This document shows positions 40,918 through 49,517 of a stretch of 64,000 bases of DNA, one piece after another. The notes beneath the pieces were generated by a model. The model saw only the letters and a list, made by a program, of their open reading frames with translations, ran no database searches and was not told the DNA's origin. How positions within the stretch are numbered: the first letter of the stretch is position 1; each line of letters begins with the position of its first letter. Location: NCBI GenBank assembly GCA_046328525.1, contig JAXLWK010000006.1, positions 62,001 to 126,000 on the forward strand, in the 5' to 3' direction. This DNA is from JBDHWG01 sp046328525 (lineage in GTDB: Bacteria > Chloroflexota > Anaerolineae > Epilineales > JAHCIE01). A program made the position numbers and the translations under genes.

Positions 40918-41898
40918 CTAGCGCCGATCGAGCAACGCGGCGATTTCACGCATCTGCTCCGGCGTCAGTGGGCCAAAGTCCAGCGCCTTCGCATTCTCCT
41001 CGACCTGCCGCACGGTACGGAAGCCGGGAATCGGTATCGTCTGCGGGCTGCGCGCCCACACCCAGGCCAGCGCGCCCTGCGCGACCGTTCTCCCGCCGCT
41101 GGTGAGGATCTCGCGGACGGCGTCGCGCTTCGCCAACCATTCGGGATTGGGCCGGCCGTCCACGAAGTACTTCATCCACTCCGGGCTTTTCTCGCCGCGC
41201 ACGTCGTCGGCAGACGGCTTCGTGTCGGCGGTGTATTTGTTGGTCAGGAGGCCCATAGCCAGCGGACCGCGATTGATCGCAGCCAGGTTGTGCCGCTCGC
41301 AAATCGCCAGCACGCTCTGGTTGTCGTCCAGCACGTTGAGCTGCAATTGGATGGCCGCGCAGTGAGGCCCCTGGGCGAACACCTCGGCCCGGTCCGAAAA
41401 ATCGGTGCTCCAACCATAGGCGCGGATCTTACCTGCCGCGACGAGCGCCTCGAGCGCCTCCCGCACCGGCGCGGCCTTCTCGGCCGGGAACCCGTTGTCA
41501 TGGAACTGGTACAGGTCAATATAGTCCGTGTTGAGGCGGCGCAGAGAGTCGTCACACGCCTTGTGGATGCCCTCCGGCGACGTATCCGCTCCCGTCACCT
41601 GGCGAGTGGTCTCGTCGAACAGGGCATTGAACTTGGTAGCAATGACGACCTGCTCGCGGCGGCCCGCCAGCGCGCGGCCGAGCACCCGCTCGCTATGCCC
41701 CGCCCCATAGACATTGGCTGTGTCGAAGAAAGTCACACCCCGGTCGAGGGCGGCATGGATGGCGCGGGCCGATTCCTCGTCATCCACCTCGCCCCAGCCC
41801 AGAGGGGTTTCCCCGGCCCAGAAGGGGCCGCCGATGGCCCAACATCCCATGCCAAGCGCGCTCACTTCGATTCCCGAACGTCCGAGGTTGCGTTTCAT
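40918..41898 (-). CDS. Aldo/keto reductase
   Basis: A 326-residue TIM-barrel oxidoreductase. The tetrad is D59, Y64 (TFFDTANVYG), K89 (IATKFN) and H133 (LYQFHDNG). IPIPGFRTVRQVEENAKAL near the end binds the cofactor. It resembles the YajO/general stress protein 69 branch. AGAGGA lies 7 bases before the ATG. The gene starts 22 bases after the SDR gene, so the two form an operon. It differs clearly from the reductase at 18295. Confidence 0.92.
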   Translation of the reverse strand: MKRNLGRSGIEVSALGMGCWAIGGPFWAGETPLGWGEVDDEESARAIHAALDRGVTFFDTANVYGAGHSERVLGRALAGRREQVVIATKFNALFDETTRQVTGADTSPEGIHKACDDSLRRLNTDYIDLYQFHDNGFPAEKAAPVREALEALVAAGKIRAYGWSTDFSDRAEVFAQGPHCAAIQLQLNVLDDNQSVLAICERHNLAAINRGPLAMGLLTNKYTADTKPSADDVRGEKSPEWMKYFVDGRPNPEWLAKRDAVREILTSGGRTVAQGALAWVWARSPQTIPIPGFRTVRQVEENAKALDFGPLTPEQMREIAALLDRR

Positions 41899-41920
41899 TG
41901 AATTCCTCTTTGATTGTGTC

Positions 41921-42682
41921 TCACATGGCGGTCAGCCCGCCGTCCACCGGCAGGGCGACGCCGGTAATGTAGGATGAATCGTCGCTGGCAAGGAACAGGG
42001 CTACGCGCGCAAGCTCCTCAGGCTGCGCCACGCGGCCTAGGGGGATGCGCTCCACGAGACGCCGCCGGGTGTCTTCGGGATCCGGCGACTCCGCGATGAA
42101 TCGGCGTTGCAGGGGCGTATCTACCTCACTGGGGCAGATACAGTTGACGCGGATGCCGTCCCGCGCGTAGTCCACGGCGACCTGCTTCGTGAGCATGACG
42201 ACGCCGCCCTTGGACGCGCTGTAGGCGGCCTGGCGGGGCGACGCGACCAGGCCCAGCATCGAGGCGGTGTTGATGATCGCGCCGCCGCCGGTGCGCAGCA
42301 TGGCGGGGATGGCGTACTTGCAGCCGAGCATGACCCCTTTGAGGTTCACGTCGAGGCTGCGCGACCACGTGGCCTCGTCGGTCTCGGTCACGCGGGCGGG
42401 CAACGTCAGGCCGGCGTTGTTGAACAGAATGTCGAGGCGGCTGAAGGTGTCGAGCGCCGTCTGCACCATCGCCGCGACCTGGCCGGCGTCGGCGACATCC
42501 ACCCGCGCGAAGCAGGCCTGGCCGCCCTGGCGCCGGATCTCGGCCACCGTCTCCAGCCCGCCCCCCTCGGCCATGTCGGCGACGACGACCCGCGCGCCCT
42601 CGTCGGCGAACAGGATGGCGGCCGCCCGCCCAATGCCGGACGCGGCCCCGGTGATGATAGCCACCTTGCCGTCGAGTTTCAC
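41921..42682 (-). CDS. Short-chain dehydrogenase/reductase (SDR)
   Basis: A 253-residue classical SDR. TGAASGIG (11-18) is the NAD(P) turn, NNAG lies near 88-91, the catalytic Ser sits in NTASMLGLV, and YSASKGG holds the Tyr/Lys pair. The tail ends with SYITGVALPVDGGLTAM, as usual. The position after strand beta-2 is acidic (VADMAE), favouring NAD over NADP. Translation starts at GTG after GGGGGAT. Substrate is unknown. Confidence 0.93.
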   Translation of the reverse strand: MKLDGKVAIITGAASGIGRAAAILFADEGARVVVADMAEGGGLETVAEIRRQGGQACFARVDVADAGQVAAMVQTALDTFSRLDILFNNAGLTLPARVTETDEATWSRSLDVNLKGVMLGCKYAIPAMLRTGGGAIINTASMLGLVASPRQAAYSASKGGVVMLTKQVAVDYARDGIRVNCICPSEVDTPLQRRFIAESPDPEDTRRRLVERIPLGRVAQPEELARVALFLASDDSSYITGVALPVDGGLTAM

Positions 42683-42705
42683 GTCGGCATCCCCCTATCC
42701 TATAT

Positions 42706-42783
42706 GGGAACGCAAAGGCGCAAAGACGCAAAGGGGAAAACCGCGTTGCCTTTCTTTGTTGCGCCTTTGCGCCTTTGCGTTCC
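42706..42783. repeat. Family A long hairpin repeat
   Basis: Left arm of GGAACGCAAAGGCGCAAAG words (42706-42737), right arm of GCGCCTTTGCGCC words (42758-42783). It lies upstream of the SDR gene, in the space between divergent genes. Confidence 0.88.
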
Positions 42784-43060
42784 TATCTTCTTCGCGAGAC
42801 CCTCCAGCCTGCTGAAGCGCAGCAGGGGCGGCAGACGGCAGCCGACGACGCGGTCTAGACCCCGCACTGCGTTCGGGGTGACAGGCGCGTCATTTTCATC
42901 TCAGCGAAGCAATCCCACGACCTTGCGATGGACGGGCTGGCGCGGCGAGAGCGGGCAGTTCGCCGGCCGGGGGATTGCTTCGGCGGGAAAGCCCGCCTCG
43001 CAATGACGCCGCAGTCTGTGTTTTGAGCAGCCGCTAGAGCATTCTAGTGGGGCGCCGACG
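42784..43060. repeat. Degraded repeat fragments between divergent genes
   Basis: 42812-42860 (CCTGCTGAAGCGCAGCAGG ... GACGACGCGG) matches part of the compound repeat at 46766. 42903-43011 holds GCGAAGCAATCCC and GATTGCTTCGGC/CTCGCAATGAC words, also seen at 46968-47010. No gene is present. Confidence 0.6.
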
Positions 43061-43083
43061 CGGATGCAAGTCTGCCATCGCTG

Positions 43084-43112
43084 TTGTCCGCGGACGCAGG
43101 TTCTGCTACAAT
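43084..43112 (+). promoter_or_regulatory. Promoter of the LLM oxidoreductase gene
   Basis: TTGTCC (43084-43089), 17 bases, TACAAT (43107-43112) with an extended TGC. The start codon at 43141 is 28 bases downstream. Confidence 0.72.
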
Positions 43113-43140
43113 GGGGCCACCCCATCCCCCCGGAGGATAC

Positions 43141-44040
43141 ATGCAATTTGGCCTGTGCCTGCCCAACTTCCCCTTTGGGGTCCAGCCCACGCCCGATGCC
43201 CTGGTCGGCGTCGCGCAGGCCGCCGAGCAAGGCGGCTTCCACTCGGTGTGGGCGACGGACCACATTCTCGTGCCCAACGACAAGCCGCGCTACGGCCTGA
43301 TCTACGAGGCGTTGACGACGCTGGCGTACCTGGGCGCGCGCACCGAGCGCGTGCGCCTCGGCACGTCCATCCTGGTCATCGGCCTGCGCGACGCGATCCT
43401 CGCCGCCAAGCAGACCGCCACCATTGACGCCCTGACCGGCGGCCGAATGATCCTCGGCCTGGGCGCGGGCTACATGCAGGGCGAATTCGAGAACCTCGGC
43501 CGCGATTTCCACCGCCGGGGGGAACACTTCGACGAGGCGATTCGCGTCATGCGCGCCCTGTGGACGGAAGACTCGCCCGCGTTCGACGGCCAATCCTACC
43601 ACTTCCAGGACACCCTGTTCGGCCCGAAGCCCGTCGGGTCGGGCGGCATCCCCATCTACGTCGGCGGCAACTCCGACCGTGCCTTGCGTCGGGCGGCGGC
43701 CCTCGGCGACAGCACCCACTTCGACGACTTCACGGCGGAGCAGGTGCGCGCGGCGGGGGACAAGCTCCGCCGGCTCACCGAGGCGAACGGGCGTCACGTC
43801 GCCCTCAGCGTGCGGCGGACGGTGGACCTTCGCCCGGCCCTGGCGCTGAGCCAGGGGCAGACGCCGCCGACGGCGGGGGCGGGCGCGCTCGCCGGCTCAA
43901 TCGAGGAGGTGCGCGCGGCGCTGGCGGCCTACGCCGACGCCGGGCTGGACCACTTCATCTGCCAGTTCGAGCACGACACCCAGGCGGAGCACCTGGCGCA
44001 GATTGCGCTCTTCGCCCGCGCCATCATCGCGGAGGGGTGA
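43141..44040 (+). CDS. LLM-class F420-dependent oxidoreductase
   Basis: A 299-residue luciferase-like TIM-barrel flavin/F420 enzyme. MQFGLCLPNFPFG is the usual N-terminus. TERVRLGTSILVIGLRDAILAAKQTATIDALTGGRMILGLGAGYMQGEFENLG is the conserved central block, and GGIPIYVGGNSDRALRRAAALGDS the cofactor-binding end. It belongs to the F420-type LLM group (TIGR03619-like), but FMN use is possible. GGAGG stands 5 bases before the ATG. It is transcribed in the same direction as the methylcitrate genes but has a separate promoter. Confidence 0.9.
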   Translation: MQFGLCLPNFPFGVQPTPDALVGVAQAAEQGGFHSVWATDHILVPNDKPRYGLIYEALTTLAYLGARTERVRLGTSILVIGLRDAILAAKQTATIDALTGGRMILGLGAGYMQGEFENLGRDFHRRGEHFDEAIRVMRALWTEDSPAFDGQSYHFQDTLFGPKPVGSGGIPIYVGGNSDRALRRAAALGDSTHFDDFTAEQVRAAGDKLRRLTEANGRHVALSVRRTVDLRPALALSQGQTPPTAGAGALAGSIEEVRAALAAYADAGLDHFICQFEHDTQAEHLAQIALFARAIIAEG

Positions 44041-44059
44041 CGCCGGCATCACCCGCACA

Positions 44060-44088
44060 TTGCCAGATTCGAGCGTGGCGGTTATAGT
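44060..44088 (+). promoter_or_regulatory. Promoter of the methylcitrate operon
   Basis: TTGCCA (44060-44065), 17 bases, TATAGT (44083-44088). The leader is about 48 bases long. Confidence 0.75.
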
Positions 44089-44142
44089 ATTTGGCAAACC
44101 ATTTGCAATCCTTGTACACGCGAGCGAAGCAAGAGGGAGCCG

Positions 44143-45264
44143 ATGACCGACACCAAACCACCCGCGGGGTTGGCCGGCATTGTGGCCGGTGAGACCGCCA
44201 TCAGCACTGTTGGCAAGGCCGGACTCGCGTTGACCTACCGCGGGTACGATGTGCGCGACCTGGCGGCGCACGCCTCGTTCGAGGAGGTCGCGCATCTGCT
44301 CATCTACGGTTGGCTGCCCAACGCGCTCGAGCTGGCGCGCTACCAGCAGCACCTGACCCAGATGCGCGGCCTGCCGAACGCCCTGAAGACCGTGCTGGAG
44401 ACGATCCCCGGCGCGACCGATCCCATGGACGTGCTGCGCAGCGGCTGCTCGATGCTGGGGACGCTGGAGCCGGAGGGCCGCTTTATAGACCAGCACCACA
44501 TCGCCGACCGGCTCATCGCGGCGTTTCCGAGCATGCTGCTGTACTGGTACCACTTCCACACCCACGGCGTGCGCATCGAGACCACCACGGATGAGACAAC
44601 CCTGGCGGGCCACTTCCTGCATCTGCTCCACCGCCGCAAGCCGCTGACCCTCCCCAGCGAGGCCCTCAACGTCTCGCTCATCGTCTACGCCGAGCACGAG
44701 TTCAACGCCTCGACGTTCGCGGCCCGCGTCACCATGTCCACGCGCTCCGACATCTACTCGGCGGTCACGTCGGCGATTGGCACGCTCAAAGGCCCGCTGC
44801 ATGGCGGGGCGAACGAAGCGGCGATGCTGCTGATCGAGGGTTTCAGCGATCCGGACGAGGCCGAGCGGGGTGTGCTGGACATGCTGGCGCGCAAAGAGCT
44901 GGTCATGGGCTTCGGCCACCGCGTCTACAAGAAGTCCGACCCGCGCTCCGACATCGTGAAGGGCTGGGTCGAGCGGCTGTGCGCGGAGGCCGGGGAGTGG
45001 CGGCTGTTCGCCATCGCCAACCGCATCGAAGAGGTGATGTGGCGCGAGCGCGCCTTGTTCCCCAACGTGGACTTCTACTCCGCGCTGGCCTATCACTTCT
45101 CTGGCATCCCGACGGCGATGTTTACGCCGCTGTTTGTCATGGCGCGCACGAGCGGCTGGGCGGCGCACGCCTACGAGCAGCGCCGCGCGAACAAGCTCAT
45201 CCGCCCGCTGGCCGAGTACATCGGCCCGGACCCGCAGCCCTACGTCCCGCTCGACCAGCGGTAG
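44143..45264 (+). CDS. prpC: Citrate/2-methylcitrate synthase
   Basis: A 373-residue citrate synthase family protein of the short, Gram-positive-type. LTYRGYDVRDLAAHASFEEVAHLLIYG is the N-terminal hallmark, GPLHGGANEAAM the acyl-CoA-binding His segment, and GFGHRVYKKSDPRS the second catalytic His region; the catalytic Asp lies in NVDFYSALAYHFSG. Sequence alone does not separate citrate from 2-methylcitrate synthase, but the next gene is a PrpD homologue 13 bases away, which favours condensation of propionyl-CoA with oxaloacetate. GAGGGAG precedes the ATG. Confidence 0.87.
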   Translation: MTDTKPPAGLAGIVAGETAISTVGKAGLALTYRGYDVRDLAAHASFEEVAHLLIYGWLPNALELARYQQHLTQMRGLPNALKTVLETIPGATDPMDVLRSGCSMLGTLEPEGRFIDQHHIADRLIAAFPSMLLYWYHFHTHGVRIETTTDETTLAGHFLHLLHRRKPLTLPSEALNVSLIVYAEHEFNASTFAARVTMSTRSDIYSAVTSAIGTLKGPLHGGANEAAMLLIEGFSDPDEAERGVLDMLARKELVMGFGHRVYKKSDPRSDIVKGWVERLCAEAGEWRLFAIANRIEEVMWRERALFPNVDFYSALAYHFSGIPTAMFTPLFVMARTSGWAAHAYEQRRANKLIRPLAEYIGPDPQPYVPLDQR

Positions 45265-45277
45265 AGGGGGATTATTC

Positions 45278-46735
45278 ATGTCCACTCACACATCGAACGT
45301 TCGCCCGCAGCCTGACGGGGTGCTCGTGGACATCGCCGACTATGTGGCGGACTACCAGGTTGCCAGTGAGTTGGCCTACACTACGGCGCGTTACTGTCTC
45401 ACCGACTGCCTGGCGTGTCTGTGCATCGCCCTTCGCTTCCCGGAGTTCACAAAGCTCCTCGGCCCCCTCGTACCCGGCGCCATCGTCCCCAACGGCGCGC
45501 GCGTCCCCGGCACGAACTACTGCCTCGACCCGGTCAAGGCGGCGTTCGACATTGGCCTGCTCATCCGCGCCGTGGACATCAACGATACCTGGTTGGCCGC
45601 CGAGTGGGGCCACCCCAGCGACAACTTTGGCGCGATCCTCGCCGTGGCCGATTACCTGGGCCGACGGCGCGCGGCCGACGGCGAGGCGGGCGTGACCTCT
45701 GCCCCGACGGTCCGCGATGTCCTCACGGCGGCCATCAAGGCGTATGAGATTCAGGGCGTCCTGGCGCTGGAGAACAGCTTCAACCGCGTCGGCCTGGACC
45801 ACGTTATCCTCGTCAAGGTCGCCTCGACGGCCGTCGCCACCCACATGCTGGGCGGCAGCCGCAGCGATGTCATCGCGGCCGTGTCGAACGCCTGGATTGA
45901 CGGCCACGCCCTGCGCACCTACCGCCACGCGCCCAACACCGGCTCGCGCAAGTCGTGGGCGGCCGGCGATGCCACCAGCCGGGGGGTGCGCCTGGCGCTG
46001 ATGGCGCTCAGTGGCGAGATGGGCTACCCGTCGGCGCTTACCGCGCCCCGCTGGGGCTTCAACGACGTGTTGTTCCAGGGGAACAGCCTGAAGCGGTCGC
46101 GGCCCTACGGCTCGTATGTCATGGAGAACATCCTCTTCAAGGTCGCCTACCCGGCCGAGTTCCACGCCCAGACGGCGGTCGAGTGCGCCCTGCAGCTGCA
46201 CCCGCTGGTGCGCGACCGCCTCGACGACATCGAGCGCATCGTCATCACCACCCACGAATCCGCCATCCGCATCATTGACAAGACCGGGCCGCTCTACAAC
46301 CCCGCCGACCGCGACCACTGCCTGCAGTACATGGTCGCCGCGCCGCTCATCTTTGGCCGCCTCACCGCCGAGGACTACGAGGACGCCGTCGCCGCCGACC
46401 GGCGGATAGACGCCCTGCGCGCGAAGATGGTCACCCAGGAGGACACGGGCTACAGCGCGGACTACCTCGACCCGGACAAGCGCTCCATCGCCAACGCGCT
46501 CCAGGTGTTCTTCCGCGACGGCTCCGCGACCCCGGTCGTCGCCGTCGAGTACCCCCTCGGCCACCCCCGCCGACGGTCGGAGGGTATCCCCCTGCTAGAC
46601 GCGAAGCTCGCCGCCGCCCTCGCCACGCGCTTCCCCGCCCGCCAGTGCGAGGCGATCGGGGCGCTGTGCGCCGACACGGCGCGCCTCGACGCCATGCCCG
46701 TGCGCCAGTTCATGGACCTGCTCGTGACGCCATAG
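45278..46735 (+). CDS. prpD: 2-methylcitrate dehydratase (MmgE/PrpD family)
   Basis: A 485-residue MmgE/PrpD-family dehydratase. Characteristic parts are YCLTDCLACLCIALRFPEFTKLLGP near the start, VDINDTWLAAEWGHPSDN (active-site region), ALENSFNRVGLDHV, and SRKSWAAGDATSRGVRLALMA. The length fits full PrpD (480-490). It follows prpC closely with GAGGGGG upstream. Together they convert propionyl-CoA and oxaloacetate to 2-methyl-cis-aconitate; neither methylisocitrate lyase nor aconitase lies in the window. Confidence 0.92.
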   Translation: MSTHTSNVRPQPDGVLVDIADYVADYQVASELAYTTARYCLTDCLACLCIALRFPEFTKLLGPLVPGAIVPNGARVPGTNYCLDPVKAAFDIGLLIRAVDINDTWLAAEWGHPSDNFGAILAVADYLGRRRAADGEAGVTSAPTVRDVLTAAIKAYEIQGVLALENSFNRVGLDHVILVKVASTAVATHMLGGSRSDVIAAVSNAWIDGHALRTYRHAPNTGSRKSWAAGDATSRGVRLALMALSGEMGYPSALTAPRWGFNDVLFQGNSLKRSRPYGSYVMENILFKVAYPAEFHAQTAVECALQLHPLVRDRLDDIERIVITTHESAIRIIDKTGPLYNPADRDHCLQYMVAAPLIFGRLTAEDYEDAVAADRRIDALRAKMVTQEDTGYSADYLDPDKRSIANALQVFFRDGSATPVVAVEYPLGHPRRRSEGIPLLDAKLAAALATRFPARQCEAIGALCADTARLDAMPVRQFMDLLVTP

Positions 46736-46765
46736 CCATTGCCTCGCCGCCCTCCTATGAAAGTT

Positions 46766-46965
46766 CGCCTGGGCCGCGTCGTCACCGGCCGTCGCCACCG
46801 CAGCAGGGGCGTTCCGCCCCCGCACCCCAAAGAGGGCAAAGCCTGCTAAAGCGCAGCAGGGGCGTTCCGCCCCCGCACCCCAAAGAGGGTAGCCCCTTCA
46901 GGGGGCTTCGTTCGTTTAGCCTGGCACTTGAGTGCCAGGCGACGGCTGGACGCGTCATGCCCGTA
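46766..46965. repeat. ~150-bp compound repeat element (copy 2, with internal duplication)
   Basis: Inverted relative to 24277-24425 and almost identical to it. A 38-bp unit (GCAGCAGGGGCGTTCCGCCC ... AGAGGG) is repeated at 46799-46836 and 46852-46889. It also contains AGCCCC-TTCA-GGGGGCT (46891-46907) and the palindrome 46919-46940 (arms GCCTGGCACTT/GAGTGCCAGGC). Confidence 0.88.
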
Positions 46966-47112
46966 GCCTGGGCGGGAGATTGCTTCGCTGACGCTCGCAA
47001 TGACAGTGTGGCGTGTTCTCGTGTCGGCGCATGCCGCCACATGGCGTGGGGGTCTCGCAACAGATGCGCACGGATGAACGGATACGGGGCACACCTACCC
47101 GCTAACATGTAG

Positions 47113-47158
47113 TGACGACTTTAGTCGTTCTGAGGCCTGGGAAACGACTAAAGTCGTT
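47113..47158. repeat. Pair of C(TNNA)G-loop palindromes in inverted order
   Basis: ACGACTTTAGTCGT (47115-47128) and AACGACTAAAGTCGTT (47143-47158) are each palindromic and also complementary to each other, so they can form two small hairpins or one larger stem. They lie just past the stop of the EPS operon. Confidence 0.85.
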
Positions 47159-47191
47159 ACGACGTTCCGATCACTTCAGGTGTAACAGGCG

Positions 47192-48571
47192 CTAGTACGC
47201 GCGGGGGTCGCGGAAGAGCAGGGGGATGGTCTTGAGCATAATCTTGAAGTCGAGCCAGAGGGACCAGTTCTCGATGTAGTAGATGTCGTACTTGGTGCGC
47301 TCGGCGATGGACGTGTCGCCGCGCAGGCCGTTGATCTGCGCCCAGCCGGTCAGCCCGGCCTTCTCGCGGTGGCGCTCCATGTAGCGCGGAATCTGGCGGC
47401 GGAACTGCTCGACGAACGCCGGCTGCTCCGGGCGCGGCCCAACGACGCTCATGTCGCCCAGGAGGACGTTGATGAACTGGGGCAGCTCGTCTATGGAGGC
47501 CCGCCGCAACAGCCGGCCCAACCGGGTGCGACGCGGGTCGTTGGCGACGGTCCAGCCCGGCTGCTCGGCCTCGGGGGCGTGGCGCATCGTGCGAAACTTG
47601 ATGACCGGGAAGGAGCGGGCGTCCAGGCCCATGCGCTCCTGGGTGTAGAACACGGGGCCGGGCGAGTCGAGCTTGATGAGGAAGGCGACGAGCATCAGGA
47701 TGGGGGAGAGCAGCACCAGGGTGGTGACGCTGAGCGCCACGTCTACCCCGCGCTTGAGCGTCAACTTCCAGCCGCGCAGCGCGACGTCGCGCACGGTGAG
47801 CAGAGGTAGGCCGTCCAGGTGGCCGATGGTCACTTCGGACGCGATGATCTGGAACACGTCGGGCAGAACCTTGATGCTGACGTTGCCCCGGTGACAGCGC
47901 CCGATAAGGTCGAGCAGCTGGGCATGCGTCGCGTCGGACATGGCGATGATGACCTCGTCCACCCGCTGCTGCTCGATGATCTGCTCCAACTCATCGGTCT
48001 GGCCGAGATAGGGGACGTCTTTCCAGCCGTAGCGGTTCGGCCGGTCGTCCACGCAGCCGACGATCTTGTAGCCCAGGTTTGGCGCGTCCTGGACGCGGTC
48101 GGCCACCAGCTTGCCGGTTTCGCCGCCGCCGACGATCAAGATGCGCATGGTGTCCACGCCGCGCTCGCGGAGGAACGTCTGTATCCCCGATAGCACGAGC
48201 CGCCCCAGCGAGATCAAGAGGATGGAGTAGAGCCACGCCAGGACGATGATCCAGCGCGAGTAGTCCAGGGTCGGGAAGAGCAGGGTTGTAAAGGCGACAG
48301 TCGTCACGACGCTGATGGACACTGCGCCGATAATGCGCGTGATCTCGTCGAAGTGGGACAGGCCGCGCGGGCGGTGATAGAGGCGCGAGAAGAAGAACAC
48401 AGCGACGGTGGCGCCGGCGGCGATGAATGCCATGACCATGTACACGCGGAACACCGGCGCGACGCGGAAGTGGCTGTACGTGGTGTACGATAGGTAGAAC
48501 GCCAGCCACGCCATGCCCGCATCCACGAGCAGCGTCGCGACGTTGAAGATGGCGTCTACGCGGCGGCTCAT
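47192..48571 (-). CDS. Polyprenyl-phosphate sugar-1-phosphate transferase (EPS initiation)
   Basis: A 459-residue polyisoprenyl-phosphate hexose-1-phosphate transferase. Four N-terminal transmembrane helices (about 10-130) precede a nucleotide-binding-like domain (RILIVGGGETGKLVADRV, about 145-260). The catalytic bacterial sugar transferase domain (KRGVDVALSVTTLVLLSPILMLVAFLIKLDSPGPVFYTQERMG onward) has the KFRTM and DELPQFINVLLGDMSVVGPRP motifs. It loads the first sugar on undecaprenyl phosphate for exopolysaccharide. The start overlaps the preceding glycosyltransferase by 4 bases (ATGA); it is last in a three-gene operon. Confidence 0.94.
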   Translation of the reverse strand: MSRRVDAIFNVATLLVDAGMAWLAFYLSYTTYSHFRVAPVFRVYMVMAFIAAGATVAVFFFSRLYHRPRGLSHFDEITRIIGAVSISVVTTVAFTTLLFPTLDYSRWIIVLAWLYSILLISLGRLVLSGIQTFLRERGVDTMRILIVGGGETGKLVADRVQDAPNLGYKIVGCVDDRPNRYGWKDVPYLGQTDELEQIIEQQRVDEVIIAMSDATHAQLLDLIGRCHRGNVSIKVLPDVFQIIASEVTIGHLDGLPLLTVRDVALRGWKLTLKRGVDVALSVTTLVLLSPILMLVAFLIKLDSPGPVFYTQERMGLDARSFPVIKFRTMRHAPEAEQPGWTVANDPRRTRLGRLLRRASIDELPQFINVLLGDMSVVGPRPEQPAFVEQFRRQIPRYMERHREKAGLTGWAQINGLRGDTSIAERTKYDIYYIENWSLWLDFKIMLKTIPLLFRDPRAY

Positions 48572-49512
48572 GCCGTCGCCTCCGTCCCGCGATACGCCTC
48601 AAGCACCATGCCCCGGCCGCCGCGCACGGTGAACCCGGCCATGACCACCCAGTGCAACCAGGGCGGCGTGGTGGGTTCGTAGTGCTTGCGGTAGAACAGG
48701 ATTTCGGCGCGCTTGAACTCGCGGGCCGCCCGGGCGCTCTGCCGGCTCGACTGGCGCTTGTAGTGGCGCACGGTGACGGCCGGGTTGTACCAGACCTGCC
48801 AGCCGGCGCGGCGGAGGCGCAGCGCCCAGTCGAGGTCCTCGCCGTACATGAAGAACTGCTCGTCCAGCAGGCCCACTTGCTCAATCGCTGCGCCGCGCAC
48901 CATCATGAACGCCCCGACGACAGAGTCGACCTCGGCGAGCTGGTCCTCGGGCAGGTAGGTCATGTTGTAGCGGGCAAAGCGCGGGCTGTGGGGGAACAGG
49001 CGGCTCAGGCGGCTGAAGCGGTAGAAGCTCACCGCCGGTGTCGGCTCGCCGCGGCGGCACGCCAGGTCCAGCGAGCCGTCGGCGAGGACGAGGCGCGGCC
49101 CGGCCGCGCCCGCGTCCAGGTGACCGTCCATGAACGCGAGCATGTCGCGCAGCGCCGTGGGCGGCAGCAGGGTGTCGGGGTTCAGCAACAGGGCGTAGCG
49201 GGCGATGGGGGCCGTCGGCGCCGCGCCGGCATGGGCGGCGGACAGCGGCGCTTCGCCGCCCCGCGGCCGGAAGCCGGCGGCGCGCAGCCCCAGGTTGTTG
49301 GCGTAGGGGTAGCCGCCGTTCACGGGCGTGCGGATAAGGCGCACCTGCGGGAACTCGGCGGCGACCATGTCGGCGCTGCCGTCCGTCGAGCAGTTGTCCA
49401 CGACCCACACCGCGTGGCTGAAATCGCCTTCGCTGGCGAACACGGAGCGCAGGCAGTCACGCAGCAGGTCGCGGACGTTGTATTGCACGATGACAATGGC
49501 TAGGTCAATCAC
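48568..49512 (-). CDS. Family 2 glycosyltransferase
   Basis: A 314-residue GT2 enzyme of the rhamnosyltransferase-like kind. IVIVQYNVRDLLRDCLRSVFAS starts the GT-A fold, VVDNCSTDGSADMV binds UDP/dTDP, YALLLNPDTLLP holds the metal-binding DxD-type Asp, and EDLDWALRLRRAGW carries the base region (ED). The C-terminal helix is amphipathic. It overlaps the sugar transferase gene and begins 5 bases after the next upstream gene. It adds a later sugar to the repeat unit; its specificity is unknown. Confidence 0.92.
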   Translation of the reverse strand: MIDLAIVIVQYNVRDLLRDCLRSVFASEGDFSHAVWVVDNCSTDGSADMVAAEFPQVRLIRTPVNGGYPYANNLGLRAAGFRPRGGEAPLSAAHAGAAPTAPIARYALLLNPDTLLPPTALRDMLAFMDGHLDAGAAGPRLVLADGSLDLACRRGEPTPAVSFYRFSRLSRLFPHSPRFARYNMTYLPEDQLAEVDSVVGAFMMVRGAAIEQVGLLDEQFFMYGEDLDWALRLRRAGWQVWYNPAVTVRHYKRQSSRQSARAAREFKRAEILFYRKHYEPTTPPWLHWVVMAGFTVRGGRGMVLEAYRGTEATA

Positions 49513-49517
49513 GTCCC

